Below, piece after piece: positions 42,098-49,734 of a DNA stretch of 64,000 nt. The translations under genes and the position numbers were made by a program. The DNA is taken from contig CAVTFR010000013.1 in the NCBI GenBank assembly GCA_963734025.1, positions 62,001 through 126,000 on the forward strand, read 5' to 3'. The stretch's first letter is position 1. Each line of letters starts with the position of its first letter. A model generated the notes under the pieces. The model saw only the letters and a list, made by a program, of their open reading frames with translations. It made no database searches and was not told the origin of the DNA. The stretch comes from JACVRW01 sp963734025. Lineage in GTDB: Bacteria > Actinomycetota > Thermoleophilia > Solirubrobacterales > Thermoleophilaceae.

Positions 42098-42889
42098 GTG
42101 CCCGCGCTGATCTTCGACTGCGACGGCGTGCTCGCCGACACCGAGCGTGACGGCCACCGGCCCGCGTTCAACCAGACCTTCGCCGAGGCGGGCCTCGACG
42201 TGCGCTGGTCCGAGCAGGAGTACGGGGTGAAGCTGCGCATAGGCGGCGGGAAGGAGCGCATGGCCTCGCTCCTCACTGACGCGTTCGTGCAGGAGCACGG
42301 CCTGCCCTCCGACCCGGAGGGCCAGCGGGAGCTGCTCGCCGGGTGGCACCGCCGCAAGACCGAGATCTACAAGGAGCTCGTCCGGGCCGGGCGCCTTCCG
42401 GGGCGACCCGGCGTGGCGCGCATCGTCGGCGAGGCGCTCGACGCGGGCTGGACGCTGGCCGTGGCCTCGACCTCGGCCGAAGAGTCGGTGCGCGCGGTGC
42501 TCGAGCACGTCGTCGGCGAACGGGACGCCGCCCGCTTCGCCGTGTTCGCCGGCGACGTCGTGCCGGCGAAGAAGCCCGATCCCGCGATCTACCAGTTGGC
42601 CCTGGAGGAGCTGGCGGTCGCGCCCGACGAGGCGATCGTCGTCGAGGACTCGCGCAACGGCCTGCTTGCGGCCGTCGGCGCCGGGCTTCGGTGCGTTGTC
42701 ACCGTGAGCGGCTACACGGCGCAGGAGGACATGAGCGAAGCCGTTCTCGTCGTCACGAGCCTCGGCGATCCCGGCACGCCGGCGAAGGTCCTCGCCGATC
42801 GCAGCGCAGCAGAGCCGGGTGACCTGGTGACCCTGGCCGACCTAGAGCATTGTCTGAGTGAACCACTGCCCCATGAGGAGGCTGTATGA
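42098..42889 (+). CDS. HAD-IA phosphatase (CbbY/phosphoglycolate phosphatase-like)
   Basis: 263 residues from GTG 42098. Motif I FDCDGVLADTE, helical cap (GVKLRIGGGKERM matches the CbbY cap), motif II VASTSAEESV, motif III Lys in PAKKPDPAIYQLALEEL and motif IV VEDSRNGLLAAVGAGL. CbbY proteins dephosphorylate xylulose 1,5-bisphosphate or other sugar phosphates. Placed between an aldolase and DhaL with a four-base gap and an ATGA overlap, it probably handles a sugar phosphate in the same pathway. Confidence 0.88.
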   Translation: MPALIFDCDGVLADTERDGHRPAFNQTFAEAGLDVRWSEQEYGVKLRIGGGKERMASLLTDAFVQEHGLPSDPEGQRELLAGWHRRKTEIYKELVRAGRLPGRPGVARIVGEALDAGWTLAVASTSAEESVRAVLEHVVGERDAARFAVFAGDVVPAKKPDPAIYQLALEELAVAPDEAIVVEDSRNGLLAAVGAGLRCVVTVSGYTAQEDMSEAVLVVTSLGDPGTPAKVLADRSAAEPGDLVTLADLEHCLSEPLPHEEAV

Positions 42890-43533
42890 GCGACACCTCG
42901 CTGAGCCGGGCCGAGCTCGTCGTCAGGACGATCGCCCAGACCGCGGTCGACAACGAGACCTACTTCTGCGAGCTCGATGCGGTCGTCGGCGACGGCGACT
43001 TCGGCTACTCGCTCGCCCGCGGCTTCGAGATCGTGATCAGCGATTGGGACGAGCTCGGCTACGAGGACATCAGCGGCCTGCTCAAAAAGACCGCGCTCGT
43101 CCTCACCAAGCGCATCGGCGGCACCTCCGGACCGATCTGGGGTACCGCGTTCCTGCGCGCGGGAGCGTCGCTGTCGGACACTCCCGAGCCTGACGGCGGC
43201 GAGGTGATCGCCGCGCTGCGGGCCTCGATCGAGGGCATCAAGCAGCGTGGGAACAGCGACCTCGGCAACAAGACGCTGCTGGACGCCCTGGTCCCGGCTG
43301 TTGACGAGCTCGAGAAGGCCATGGGAGAGGGCGCGCCGGACGCCCTGGCGAGGGCGGCGGCAACCGGGAGACAAGCCGCCGAGGACACCAAGGGCATGCT
43401 CGCCGAACGGGGGCGGGCAAGCTACACGGGTGAGCGCAGCCGCGACTCGGTCGACGCCGGCGCCATCGGAGTGGCGGTGATGCTCGAGGAAGTCAGCAAG
43501 GCGTGGCAGGAGGCGGGGCTGGAACGGGCCTGA
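42886..43533 (+). CDS. dhaL: Dihydroxyacetone kinase subunit L (ATP-binding)
   Basis: 215 residues. Nucleotide/Mg-binding motifs of DhaL: VVGDGDFGYSLARGF (DGD), GGTSGPIWGTAF, LGNKTLLDALVPAV and GRASYTGERSRDSVDAGA. The third metal-site residue often seen as His in DGDHG is Phe here, as in several actinobacterial ATP-dependent enzymes. It works with DhaK, 47 bases downstream. No PTS-type DhaM is present, so ATP rather than phosphoenolpyruvate is the likely phosphate donor. Confidence 0.92.
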   Translation: MSDTSLSRAELVVRTIAQTAVDNETYFCELDAVVGDGDFGYSLARGFEIVISDWDELGYEDISGLLKKTALVLTKRIGGTSGPIWGTAFLRAGASLSDTPEPDGGEVIAALRASIEGIKQRGNSDLGNKTLLDALVPAVDELEKAMGEGAPDALARAAATGRQAAEDTKGMLAERGRASYTGERSRDSVDAGAIGVAVMLEEVSKAWQEAGLERA

Positions 43534-43580
43534 CCGGGCCCGGCCGTTAGTGGCGGGGACATCACGAGAGAGGAGACGCG

Positions 43581-44576
43581 GTGAAGAAGTTCGTCAACGA
43601 CGCGCAGCAGTTCGTGCCCGAGATGCTCAAGGGCATCGAGCTTGCGAACCCGGACACGCTGCGCTATGTGCCGGAGTACAACCTCATCATGCGCGCGGAC
43701 GCCCCGCGCGACGACAAGGTCTCGATCGTCCAGGGATCCGGCTCGGGTCACGAGCCGGCTCATGTCATGGCGGTCGGGAAGGGCATGCTCGACGCTGCCT
43801 GCCCCGGGGACGTCTTCGCGGCGCCGCCATCGGACTACGTCTACGAGACGACGAAGCTCATGGCGAGCCCCAAGGGCGTCCTGCACATCATCAACAACTA
43901 CACCGGCGACCGCATGTCCTTCGACATGGGCCGTGAGCTGGCCGAGGCCGAGGACATCAACATCGCGACCATCATCGTCGACGACGACGTGGCCGTGAAG
44001 GACTCGACCTACACCGTCGGGCGCCGCGGGGTGGCGGGCAACTTCTTCGTCATCAAGGCGGTCGGCGCCGCCTCCGAGAACGGGGCCAGCCTGGAGGAGC
44101 TCGTGGAGCTGGGCAACCGGGTCAACTCCGTGGCGCGCACCATGGGCATGGCGCTGACCTCGTGCACGCCCCCGGCCAAGGGCGCCCCGCTCTTCGAGCT
44201 CGGCGACGACGAGATGGAGATGGGAGTCGGCATTCACGGCGAGCCGGGCCGCAGGCGCGAGAAGCTGGCCGACGCCAACGCGATCGTCGACGAGCTGCTG
44301 GAGGCGGTCGTCACCGACCTACCGTACGAATCGGGTGACGACGTCGCGCTCATGATCAACGGGCTCGGCGGCACCCCGATCTCGGAGCTCTACATCCTCT
44401 ACGGGCGCGCCCACCAGCAGCTCGCCGACCGCGGGATCAACGTCACCCGCAACTACGTCGGCGAGTACTGCACGTCATTGGACATGGCGGGTGCGTCGCT
44501 CACGCTCGTCAAGCTCGACGACGAGCTCAACGCGCTCCTCGACGCGCCCGCCGAGGTGGCGATCCGGATCTTCTGA
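43581..44576 (+). CDS. dhaK: Dihydroxyacetone kinase subunit K (substrate-binding)
   Basis: 331 residues. DhaK signature GSGSGHEPAHVMAVGKGMLDAACPG, and the histidine that binds the ketose covalently in EMGVGIHGEPGRRR (hemiaminal site). Related subunits phosphorylate dihydroxyacetone, erythrulose or other short ketoses; the aldolase and HAD genes upstream suggest a C3/C4 ketose pathway. Order dhaL-dhaK is inverted relative to the common dhaK-dhaL. Ends 15 bases before a strong terminator. Confidence 0.93.
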   Translation: MKKFVNDAQQFVPEMLKGIELANPDTLRYVPEYNLIMRADAPRDDKVSIVQGSGSGHEPAHVMAVGKGMLDAACPGDVFAAPPSDYVYETTKLMASPKGVLHIINNYTGDRMSFDMGRELAEAEDINIATIIVDDDVAVKDSTYTVGRRGVAGNFFVIKAVGAASENGASLEELVELGNRVNSVARTMGMALTSCTPPAKGAPLFELGDDEMEMGVGIHGEPGRRREKLADANAIVDELLEAVVTDLPYESGDDVALMINGLGGTPISELYILYGRAHQQLADRGINVTRNYVGEYCTSLDMAGASLTLVKLDDELNALLDAPAEVAIRIF

Positions 44577-44591
44577 GCCGGACTCCGCGTG

Positions 44592-44621
44592 GGTGGCCGG
44601 CGCACAGGCGCGCCGGCCACC
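44592..44621 (+). terminator. Strong hairpin closing the dha operon
   Basis: Perfect 12-bp stem GGTGGCCGGCGC / GCGCCGGCCACC with the loop ACAGGC, 15 bases after the dhaK stop and 50 bases before the tRNA gene. Confidence 0.8.
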
Positions 44622-44671
44622 TCCGAGGCCCGGGCGCGCGAACGCTGCCGCTACCATCGTCGGGCTGCTTC

Positions 44672-44744
44672 GGCGAGGTAGCTCAGTTGGTAGAGCACAC
44701 GACTGAAAATCGTGGTGTCGCCAGTTCGATTCTGGCCCTCGCCA
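44672..44744 (+). tRNA. tRNA-Phe (GAA)
   Basis: 73 nucleotides folding into a full cloverleaf. Acceptor GGCGAGG/CCTCGCC with discriminator A; D arm GCTC...GAGC; anticodon stem CACGA/TCGTG with loop CTGAAAA, anticodon GAA; T arm GCCAG-TTCGATT-CTGGC. CCA is not encoded. Its 3' half (from the anticodon stem) is repeated at 48583-48632, showing that the gene is an integration site; the 3' half here probably came from the element. Confidence 0.96.
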
Positions 44745-44747
44745 TTC
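44698..44747 (+). repeat. Left attachment site (att) of the tRNA-Phe element
   Basis: 50-bp direct repeat with 48583-48632, 48 of 50 bases identical. It covers the anticodon stem-loop, variable loop, T arm and acceptor 3' strand plus three further bases. The two differences (44723 A vs G; 44733 T vs C) are the two sides of one T-stem base pair, so both copies remain foldable. Confidence 0.88.
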
Positions 44748-44782
44748 CTGCAAATCAGGGCATTTCAGCCCCTGATCCATCC

Positions 44783-45462
44783 TCAGTCTTGTGCTGAGAC
44801 GTCCACCTCGCGTCCACGAGGGTCGCGAGCCTGCTCGATCTGCGCCGCGGCTGATACCCGCGGCTCGCCTTCCAGTTCGCGGATCACGTGCGTGTAGGTG
44901 GAGACCGTCATCTGCGGCGAATGGCCGAGTCGCTCGGCGAGCTCGGGGATAGAAACGCCGGCTCGGATCTGAAGGGAGGCGTAGGCATGCCGCAGGTCGT
45001 ACGGCGGCATCGGGTCTACCCCGGCAGCTGATCGCGCCGCGTGCCACACACGCCGCGTCCAGTTCTTATAGTCGTGAACCCTCCACGGGTCGGCGTCCCC
45101 CGCGGAAACAGCAGGCCGCTGCGCAGTCCCGTAGCCACCAGGTACTCGGCCACGTCACGGCGCACTGGATCCTCCAGCTTGACCGCCCGAGGATGAAAGC
45201 CCCGCACCTTCTGGCCGCCGACGATCGACCCCTTGATTAGCCGCTGCTCGACGAGCACCGTGTTACGGCCGACGTGACGCACTTCAAGCGCCAGGACCTC
45301 TTCAGGAACGCGCAGTCCCTGGTAGGCGACTAGCGACACGATCGTGGCTGCGTACAGCTGGTCGCGCTCGATGAGGCGGGCACGGATTGCTTCGACCTCT
45401 GCAGGGGCGAGGCAGACTACGGCCCGCTCGCGCTTGCCCGAAGGTTTCCGCACTGCCTTAAC
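44783..45462 (-). pseudogene. Tyrosine recombinase (phage/island integrase), frameshifted and N-terminally truncated
   Basis: Catalytic-domain pieces lie in two frames. The upstream part has APAEVEAIRARLIERD and AYQGLRVPEEVLAL (first catalytic Arg); the downstream part has PYDLRHAYASLQIRAGVSI (Tyr in place of the usual first His, then Arg), LGHSPQ (His) and STYTHV (nucleophile Tyr). The frame changes near a run of five C at 45097-45101; one extra base would join them. The N-terminal core-binding domain is missing. It reads toward the tRNA-Phe gene, 39 bases away, as island integrases usually do. The enzyme is unlikely to be active. Confidence 0.85.
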
Positions 45463-45584
45463 CCGGGTTCGTGGACACCCACCGCCATACCACCGCCCCG
45501 CACCTAAGCACGGGCCTCGAGGGCCGCGGCGAAGCAGTGGTCTCACGGGCGGCACGCTGCGGTTCGCTCTGTAGAACATGGCTT

Positions 45585-46835
45585 GTGACCGAAGCCGTGC
45601 GTACCCGCCTCATCGGGACGTTCAAGTCAAAGCGACCGGCGGTAGTCGGCCGCCGGCCCGTTGCCGCCTTCTGGGCCGTGGCGTTCGCGTTTCTGATCGT
45701 CATCGCGTTCGCGACCTTGCCGAGCCCGCTCTACGCCCTGTACCGAACGCGCTACGACCTTTCGACGCTGACGGTGACGGTGGTCTACGCGGTCTTCGCG
45801 TGCGGCGCGGTCGTCACCTTGCTCTGCGAGCGCCTCATCGTCGCGCGGATCGGCCGTCGCGGAGCGATGCTCGGCGGGGTGGCGACGATGATGGCCGCGG
45901 CGGCCGTGATCGTGGCCTGGAAGGCCCTACCGGGGTTACTCGTCGGGCGCGTGATCACAGGGGTGGCCCTCGGGCTCGTAGCCGGAACTGCCGTCACCTA
46001 CCTCATCGAGCTACGGCTTCAAGACGACCCGAACGCGTCCGTCGTGCGCGCTCGGACGATCGGAACGTCGGTGAACATCGGCGCCCTGGGAGTCGGCCCG
46101 CTCGTCGCGGGCGTTCTGGCCGAGTGGACCAGCCGGCCGCTCACCCTGCCCTACGTGCTCTTCATCGGGCTCGGCGTGCTCGCGCTCGTCGGCCTGGCGG
46201 CCGCCCCGGAAACGGGTACGCCGAACCCCCACGCGAAGGCAACGCTGGCCGTCGCCGGCATCCCGGGCACCGCAGCGGCCGCAACGATCGCGGCCTTCTC
46301 CGCGACAGGGCTCTTCGCCGGCCTGTCCGGGATCTTCCTGGCAACGACCTTTGACCGACCCTCACACGCCCTCGTGGGAGCGACGCTGTTCCTCGTCTTT
46401 TCCTCAGGGGTGCTGTCCCAGCTCGCGACGGGAAAGCTGCGAGCACCCCGCGTGCTCGCACTCGGGGTGATGTCGATGCTGGCCGGTGTTGCGTTGATCG
46501 TGACGGCCGTCCGCCTCTCGACGCCGAGCCTCGTGCTGTTTCTGGTCGGCGGCGCACTGATCGGGGCCGGCGCAGGCCTCGTCTTCAAGGGCACGACCGG
46601 GATCGTGCTCGAGGTTGCCGCCCCCGAGGAACGAGTCGCGATGACCTCCACGCTGATCATCACGGCACTCGTCGGGCTCTCGATTCCCGTGGTCGGAGCC
46701 GGGATAGCGCTTTCGCAGGGCGTCTCTGCGGCCAACACCGTGCTCGGCTTCGGCACCGCGGTCGCGCTCGGCGTGGCGTTGTCAGGGTGGGCGCTGCTCA
46801 GTCGGCGCGCGAGTCGCCCTCGAGCCGTGGCGTAG
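45585..46835 (+). CDS. MFS transporter (12-helix) carried by the tRNA-Phe element
   Basis: 416 residues from GTG 45585; the frame is open back to 45471 but that part lacks similarity to the family. About 12 hydrophobic helices, with LPSPLYALYRTRYDLS early, a motif A-like loop (CERLIVARIGRRGAMLGG) and GRVITGVALGLVAGTAVTYLIEL. Likely a proton-coupled exporter of small molecules; substrate unknown. First intact gene of the integrated element, five bases before a truncated SDR gene. Confidence 0.85.
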   Translation: MTEAVRTRLIGTFKSKRPAVVGRRPVAAFWAVAFAFLIVIAFATLPSPLYALYRTRYDLSTLTVTVVYAVFACGAVVTLLCERLIVARIGRRGAMLGGVATMMAAAAVIVAWKALPGLLVGRVITGVALGLVAGTAVTYLIELRLQDDPNASVVRARTIGTSVNIGALGVGPLVAGVLAEWTSRPLTLPYVLFIGLGVLALVGLAAAPETGTPNPHAKATLAVAGIPGTAAAATIAAFSATGLFAGLSGIFLATTFDRPSHALVGATLFLVFSSGVLSQLATGKLRAPRVLALGVMSMLAGVALIVTAVRLSTPSLVLFLVGGALIGAGAGLVFKGTTGIVLEVAAPEERVAMTSTLIITALVGLSIPVVGAGIALSQGVSAANTVLGFGTAVALGVALSGWALLSRRASRPRAVA

Positions 46836-46839
46836 ATGC

Positions 46840-47124
46840 GTGACGAGAGCAGTCCAGGACACGGTCGCACTGGTCACTGGATCGAGTAGCGGAATTGGAG
46901 CCGCCACGGCGAGGAGCCTCGCCGCCGATGGCGCGGCAGTCGCCTTGGTCGCGCGGCGTCGCGAGCGGCTCGACGAGCTTGCCTCGGGGATCCGCGGCGA
47001 CGGGGGGAGCGCCCTGGTTCGTCAGGCGGATCTGACTGATCAGGAGCAGGCCGTGGCCGCCGTGGAAGGAACGGTCTCTGAGCTCGGCCGGCTCGACACC
47101 CTTGTCAACAACGCAGGGGTGATG
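46840..47124 (+). pseudogene. Short-chain dehydrogenase/reductase, 3'-truncated
   Basis: Starts normally (GTG 46840; VALVTGSSSGIGAATARSLAADGA, then VARRRERLDELAS) and keeps the NNAG motif (LVNNAGVM), about 95 residues. Similarity then stops: the catalytic Tyr-x-x-x-Lys part is absent and the frame continues as unrelated low-complexity sequence to 47286. A deletion joined it to the promoter of the next gene. Not expected to be functional. Confidence 0.75.
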
Positions 47125-47168
47125 CGCCGTCAACGAGATTCTCGTCCGTGCCGCCGAGCAGAGTCGAG

Positions 47169-47183
47169 CTTACGAAGCGTAAG
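47169..47183. promoter_or_regulatory. Operator-like dyad upstream of the oxidoreductase
   Basis: CTTACG-AAG-CGTAAG, perfect 6-bp arms, 42 bases before the ATG at 47225. The CTTAC/GTAAG pattern resembles sites of HxlR- or TetR-type repressors that control quinone oxidoreductases. No such regulator remains in the element. Confidence 0.45.
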
Positions 47184-47224
47184 TAAAATGCGTGGCCCCA
47201 ACCGCGCTCTTGGAAGGAGTCGCT

Positions 47225-48124
47225 ATGCAAGCCGTGTTGATCCGCGAGACCGGCAGCCCGGAGGTTCTGCACTACGAGGAGGCTGACCGGCCCGAGCCCG
47301 GTGACGGCCAGGTGTTGATCAGTGTGCACGCGGCGTCCGTCAACCCGACGGACTGGAAGTCCCGGCGCGGTTTGTCCGAGACGCGGCTGCCGGCGGTGCT
47401 CGGCCGAGACGTCTCGGGCACGGTCGAGCTCTCGCGTACCGACGGCTTCGGCGAGGGCGACGACGTGTTCGGATACGTCCCGGGCGGGGGATACGCGGAA
47501 TTCGCGATCGCCTCCGCCGACACAATCGCGAGGAAGCCGGACGGTCTCAGCCACGAGCAGGCCGCCGCGCTGCCGGTGGCCGGCATGACCGCGTGGCAGG
47601 CGCTGTTCGACTGCGCCGGGCTCGAAGGCGGACAGACCGCGCTGATCGCCGGTGCCGCCGGCGGCGTCGGGCACCTTGCGGTCCAGTTCGCGAAGCACGC
47701 AGGCGCGCGGGTGATTGGCACCGGGTCCTCCCGCAATCGCGACTTCGTGCTCGGTCTCGGCGCCGACGAATACGTCGACTACACAGAGCAGGACGTCGGC
47801 GACGCCGTGAGCGCCGTCGACGTGGCGTTCGACACGGTCGGCGGCGACACGACGCAGTCGCTGGTGCCCACTTTGCGTGAGGGAGGCATCCTCGTCACCA
47901 TCGCGAACGCGCCACCCGAAGAGGCGGCGCAAGCGCGTGGCGCGCGCGCGGAGCTGCTCGTGATGAGCCCGAACGCGGAGCACCTGGCTCGGATCGCCGA
48001 GCTGGTGGCGGGTGGCGAGGTCCGGGTGGAGATCAGCGAACTGCTCCCGCTCACCGAGGTCCAGCGAGCACACGAGCTCAGCGAATCCGGCCACACCCGC
48101 GGCAAGATCGTCCTAACGGTGTAG
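47225..48124 (+). CDS. NADP-dependent oxidoreductase, quinone oxidoreductase-like MDR (zinc-free)
   Basis: 299 residues from ATG 47225, with GGAAGGAG five bases upstream. GroES-like N domain (VLISVHAASVNPTDWKSRRG; LGRDVSGTVE), Rossmann domain AGAAGGVGHLAVQFAKHAGARVIGTGSS, C-terminal SGHTRGKIVL. No zinc-binding cysteines, as in quinone oxidoreductases. Probably reduces quinones or enones in detoxification. Last intact gene of the tRNA-Phe element. Confidence 0.88.
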   Translation: MQAVLIRETGSPEVLHYEEADRPEPGDGQVLISVHAASVNPTDWKSRRGLSETRLPAVLGRDVSGTVELSRTDGFGEGDDVFGYVPGGGYAEFAIASADTIARKPDGLSHEQAAALPVAGMTAWQALFDCAGLEGGQTALIAGAAGGVGHLAVQFAKHAGARVIGTGSSRNRDFVLGLGADEYVDYTEQDVGDAVSAVDVAFDTVGGDTTQSLVPTLREGGILVTIANAPPEEAAQARGARAELLVMSPNAEHLARIAELVAGGEVRVEISELLPLTEVQRAHELSESGHTRGKIVLTV

Positions 48125-48582
48125 ACCGCCGCTGACATGCCCGGGGCAACGCCGTTGCTCGCGGCGACGCTCACGCGTTCATGGGGTAGGAGCACTCTGC
48201 TGGTAGTTCGGCAGCGCTCCCGCTCCTCGTCCAACTCAGCACTGCCGCAGCGGGTCGGGTCGCGTCCCTGGGCTGCTGTAACTTCGCCGCGGCCCAGGTT
48301 CCCGGTGGTGGTCAGTCTAGGCGGCGCTCACCTCCTCGGGAGTCGTTTGTTCACTGTCCTCGTATCTCATGTGCCTGAGGCGTTGGCGCTCGGGCTGGGT
48401 GAACCTGACGCCGTTGGTGGCGTGGGTGATGTAGAGGTCGAGCACGGCCCAGACGAGCGTGAGGCAGCTGGTCTCTCCGGGGAAGCGGCCGATCACCTTG
48501 GGGCCGTAGGCGCCGATAGCGACGATGTGCAGGGACGTTTTGGCCGGACACCTCGCTCTTGCCCGGCGGTCCGAGCGCGATC
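48125..48582. other. Non-coding end of the element; possible gene remnant on the minus strand
   Basis: No convincing gene. On the minus strand, 48317-48559 reads IVAIGAYGPKVIGRFPGE..CLTLVWAVLDLYITHATNGVRF and ends at a stop codon; it looks more protein-like than its surroundings but runs without a start into the att repeat. It may be the C-terminal remnant of a gene cut off at the element border. I could not assign a family. Confidence 0.35.
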
Positions 48583-48632
48583 CACGACTGAAAATCGTGG
48601 TGTCGCCGGTTCGATTCCGGCCCTCGCCATTC
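48583..48632 (+). repeat. Right attachment site: displaced 3' half of tRNA-Phe
   Basis: Second copy of the 50-bp sequence, from the anticodon stem to three bases past the acceptor stem. It lacks the 5' half of the tRNA, so it is not a gene. It has G-C where the intact tRNA has A-T in the T stem. The hairpin directly behind it suggests this is the original chromosomal 3' end. Confidence 0.88.
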
Positions 48633-48634
48633 AC

Positions 48635-48663
48635 CGGAACCCCGCCTCCAGAGCGGGGTTCCG
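48635..48663 (+). terminator. Hairpin behind the displaced tRNA-Phe 3' end
   Basis: Perfect 11-bp stem CGGAACCCCGC / GCGGGGTTCCG with a 7-base loop, followed by CGCTTTC. Beginning three bases after the att repeat, it is well placed to be the former terminator of tRNA-Phe. Confidence 0.75.
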
Positions 48664-48798
48664 CGCTTTCGGGGCAGGCGCGCCCGGGGGCCGGGTGGCA
48701 ACGGACTTGGCACGTCGTTGCGATAGCGCGACGACAAGCATCTCGCGCCTGGCCGTCGCCGCCGCTGTCCAAAGCAGCACTGATGCCTTTGGGAACGT

Positions 48799-49563
48799 CT
48801 ACGGCGCAGCCGCCGCAGGGCGCAGGGACCCCCCGTCCCCTCCGGTATATCGAGCGTCGTCGAGGATCGGCGAGGACCTGAAGCCCTTGACGATCAGGTA
48901 GATCGCAAACGCCGCCTCGAAGGCGGCCTCGGGCACCGAGAAGAGGGCGTGCAGGCCGTCCTGCTCGTAGGCGCCGAACAGGACCGCAATCGACGACACG
49001 AAGATCAGCGGACCGCCGATGACGCCCAGCATCGCGAGCCGTGGCGGCATCAATCCAGTGCGGTACATCAGCCAGCCCAGCAGGATGCCGTTGACGCCGA
49101 CGCAGAATCCCGGCCCGAGCAGGAACGTCCAGTCGTGGATCGCGACCAGCGTCTGCCCCGCGATGTCGAGCGAGGTTCCGTCCGCGCCGACGTTCGCGGC
49201 CAGGTCGTCGCGCAGGGTGACAACGGAGAGCAGGCTGATCGCGCCGACCCCGATGATCGTCGCCTCGATTGTGCGCGAGGCGACGTAGCTAAGCGAGAGG
49301 GTTTCGCTGTATCGCCTGAGGATCGGAAACATCACGACCGCCGTGCCGACGTTGCCGATCATCAGGAAGATTTCGAGGAGGGCGCCCAGCGTGACGCGGG
49401 TGTCGTCGCCGGCGCCGAGGATGTAGTCGGTGTCGTTGAGCACCGGGTCGTAGAGAATCAGCGCAGCGGGGATGGACGTGAGAAACGTCAAGGCCATGAG
49501 CCAGCCCGCGATACGAGCGGTCCTTCTCTGCTGCGGCGACTGCTCTGGCAGGGACATCGTCAT
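48799..49563 (-). CDS. DUF4386 membrane protein
   Basis: About 254 residues with roughly six to seven hydrophobic helices. Matches the DUF4386 pattern: RTARIAGWLMALTFLTSIPAALILY at the start, GALLEIFLMIGNVGTAVVMFPILRR, the TLRDD segment and GFCVGVNGILLGWLMYRTGLMPPRLAMLG. Function unknown. ATG 49563 or 49557 (MTMSL) fits; the frame upstream to 49704 is not conserved. It is a single gene between the element's right end and a sigma factor gene. Confidence 0.82.
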   Translation of the reverse strand: MTMSLPEQSPQQRRTARIAGWLMALTFLTSIPAALILYDPVLNDTDYILGAGDDTRVTLGALLEIFLMIGNVGTAVVMFPILRRYSETLSLSYVASRTIEATIIGVGAISLLSVVTLRDDLAANVGADGTSLDIAGQTLVAIHDWTFLLGPGFCVGVNGILLGWLMYRTGLMPPRLAMLGVIGGPLIFVSSIAVLFGAYEQDGLHALFSVPEAAFEAAFAIYLIVKGFRSSPILDDARYTGGDGGSLRPAAAAP

Positions 49564-49734
49564 GCCCGTCCTGTACGTCGGGAGCAGCGGGATTCCTCTC
49601 GATGGCACGGTGCCCAACCGCCACCCGGTCAGCACCCGTCGAGGGTGCCGCTGCTGCTTTCCACCCGGATGCTCGAGCTCTTCAGTGATCTCTTGCGGGT
49701 CCACGGGCGGCGGACGCTCAGTGAGACGACCTTC

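Noticed and set aside
44475..45047. Minus-strand reading frame containing RGPESNWRHHDFQS
   Set aside because: It is the antisense translation of tRNA-Phe, a well-known false protein.
47105..48094. 329-codon minus-strand open frame
   Set aside because: Shadow of the NADP oxidoreductase gene, which has a strong ribosome site and clear motifs.
44698..48632. Complete prophage
   Set aside because: Only an integrase remnant and metabolic cargo; no capsid, terminase, portal or lysis genes.
48351..48737. Minus-strand frame containing RGPESNRRHHDFQSW
   Set aside because: Antisense reading of the displaced tRNA-Phe 3' half; same artefact.
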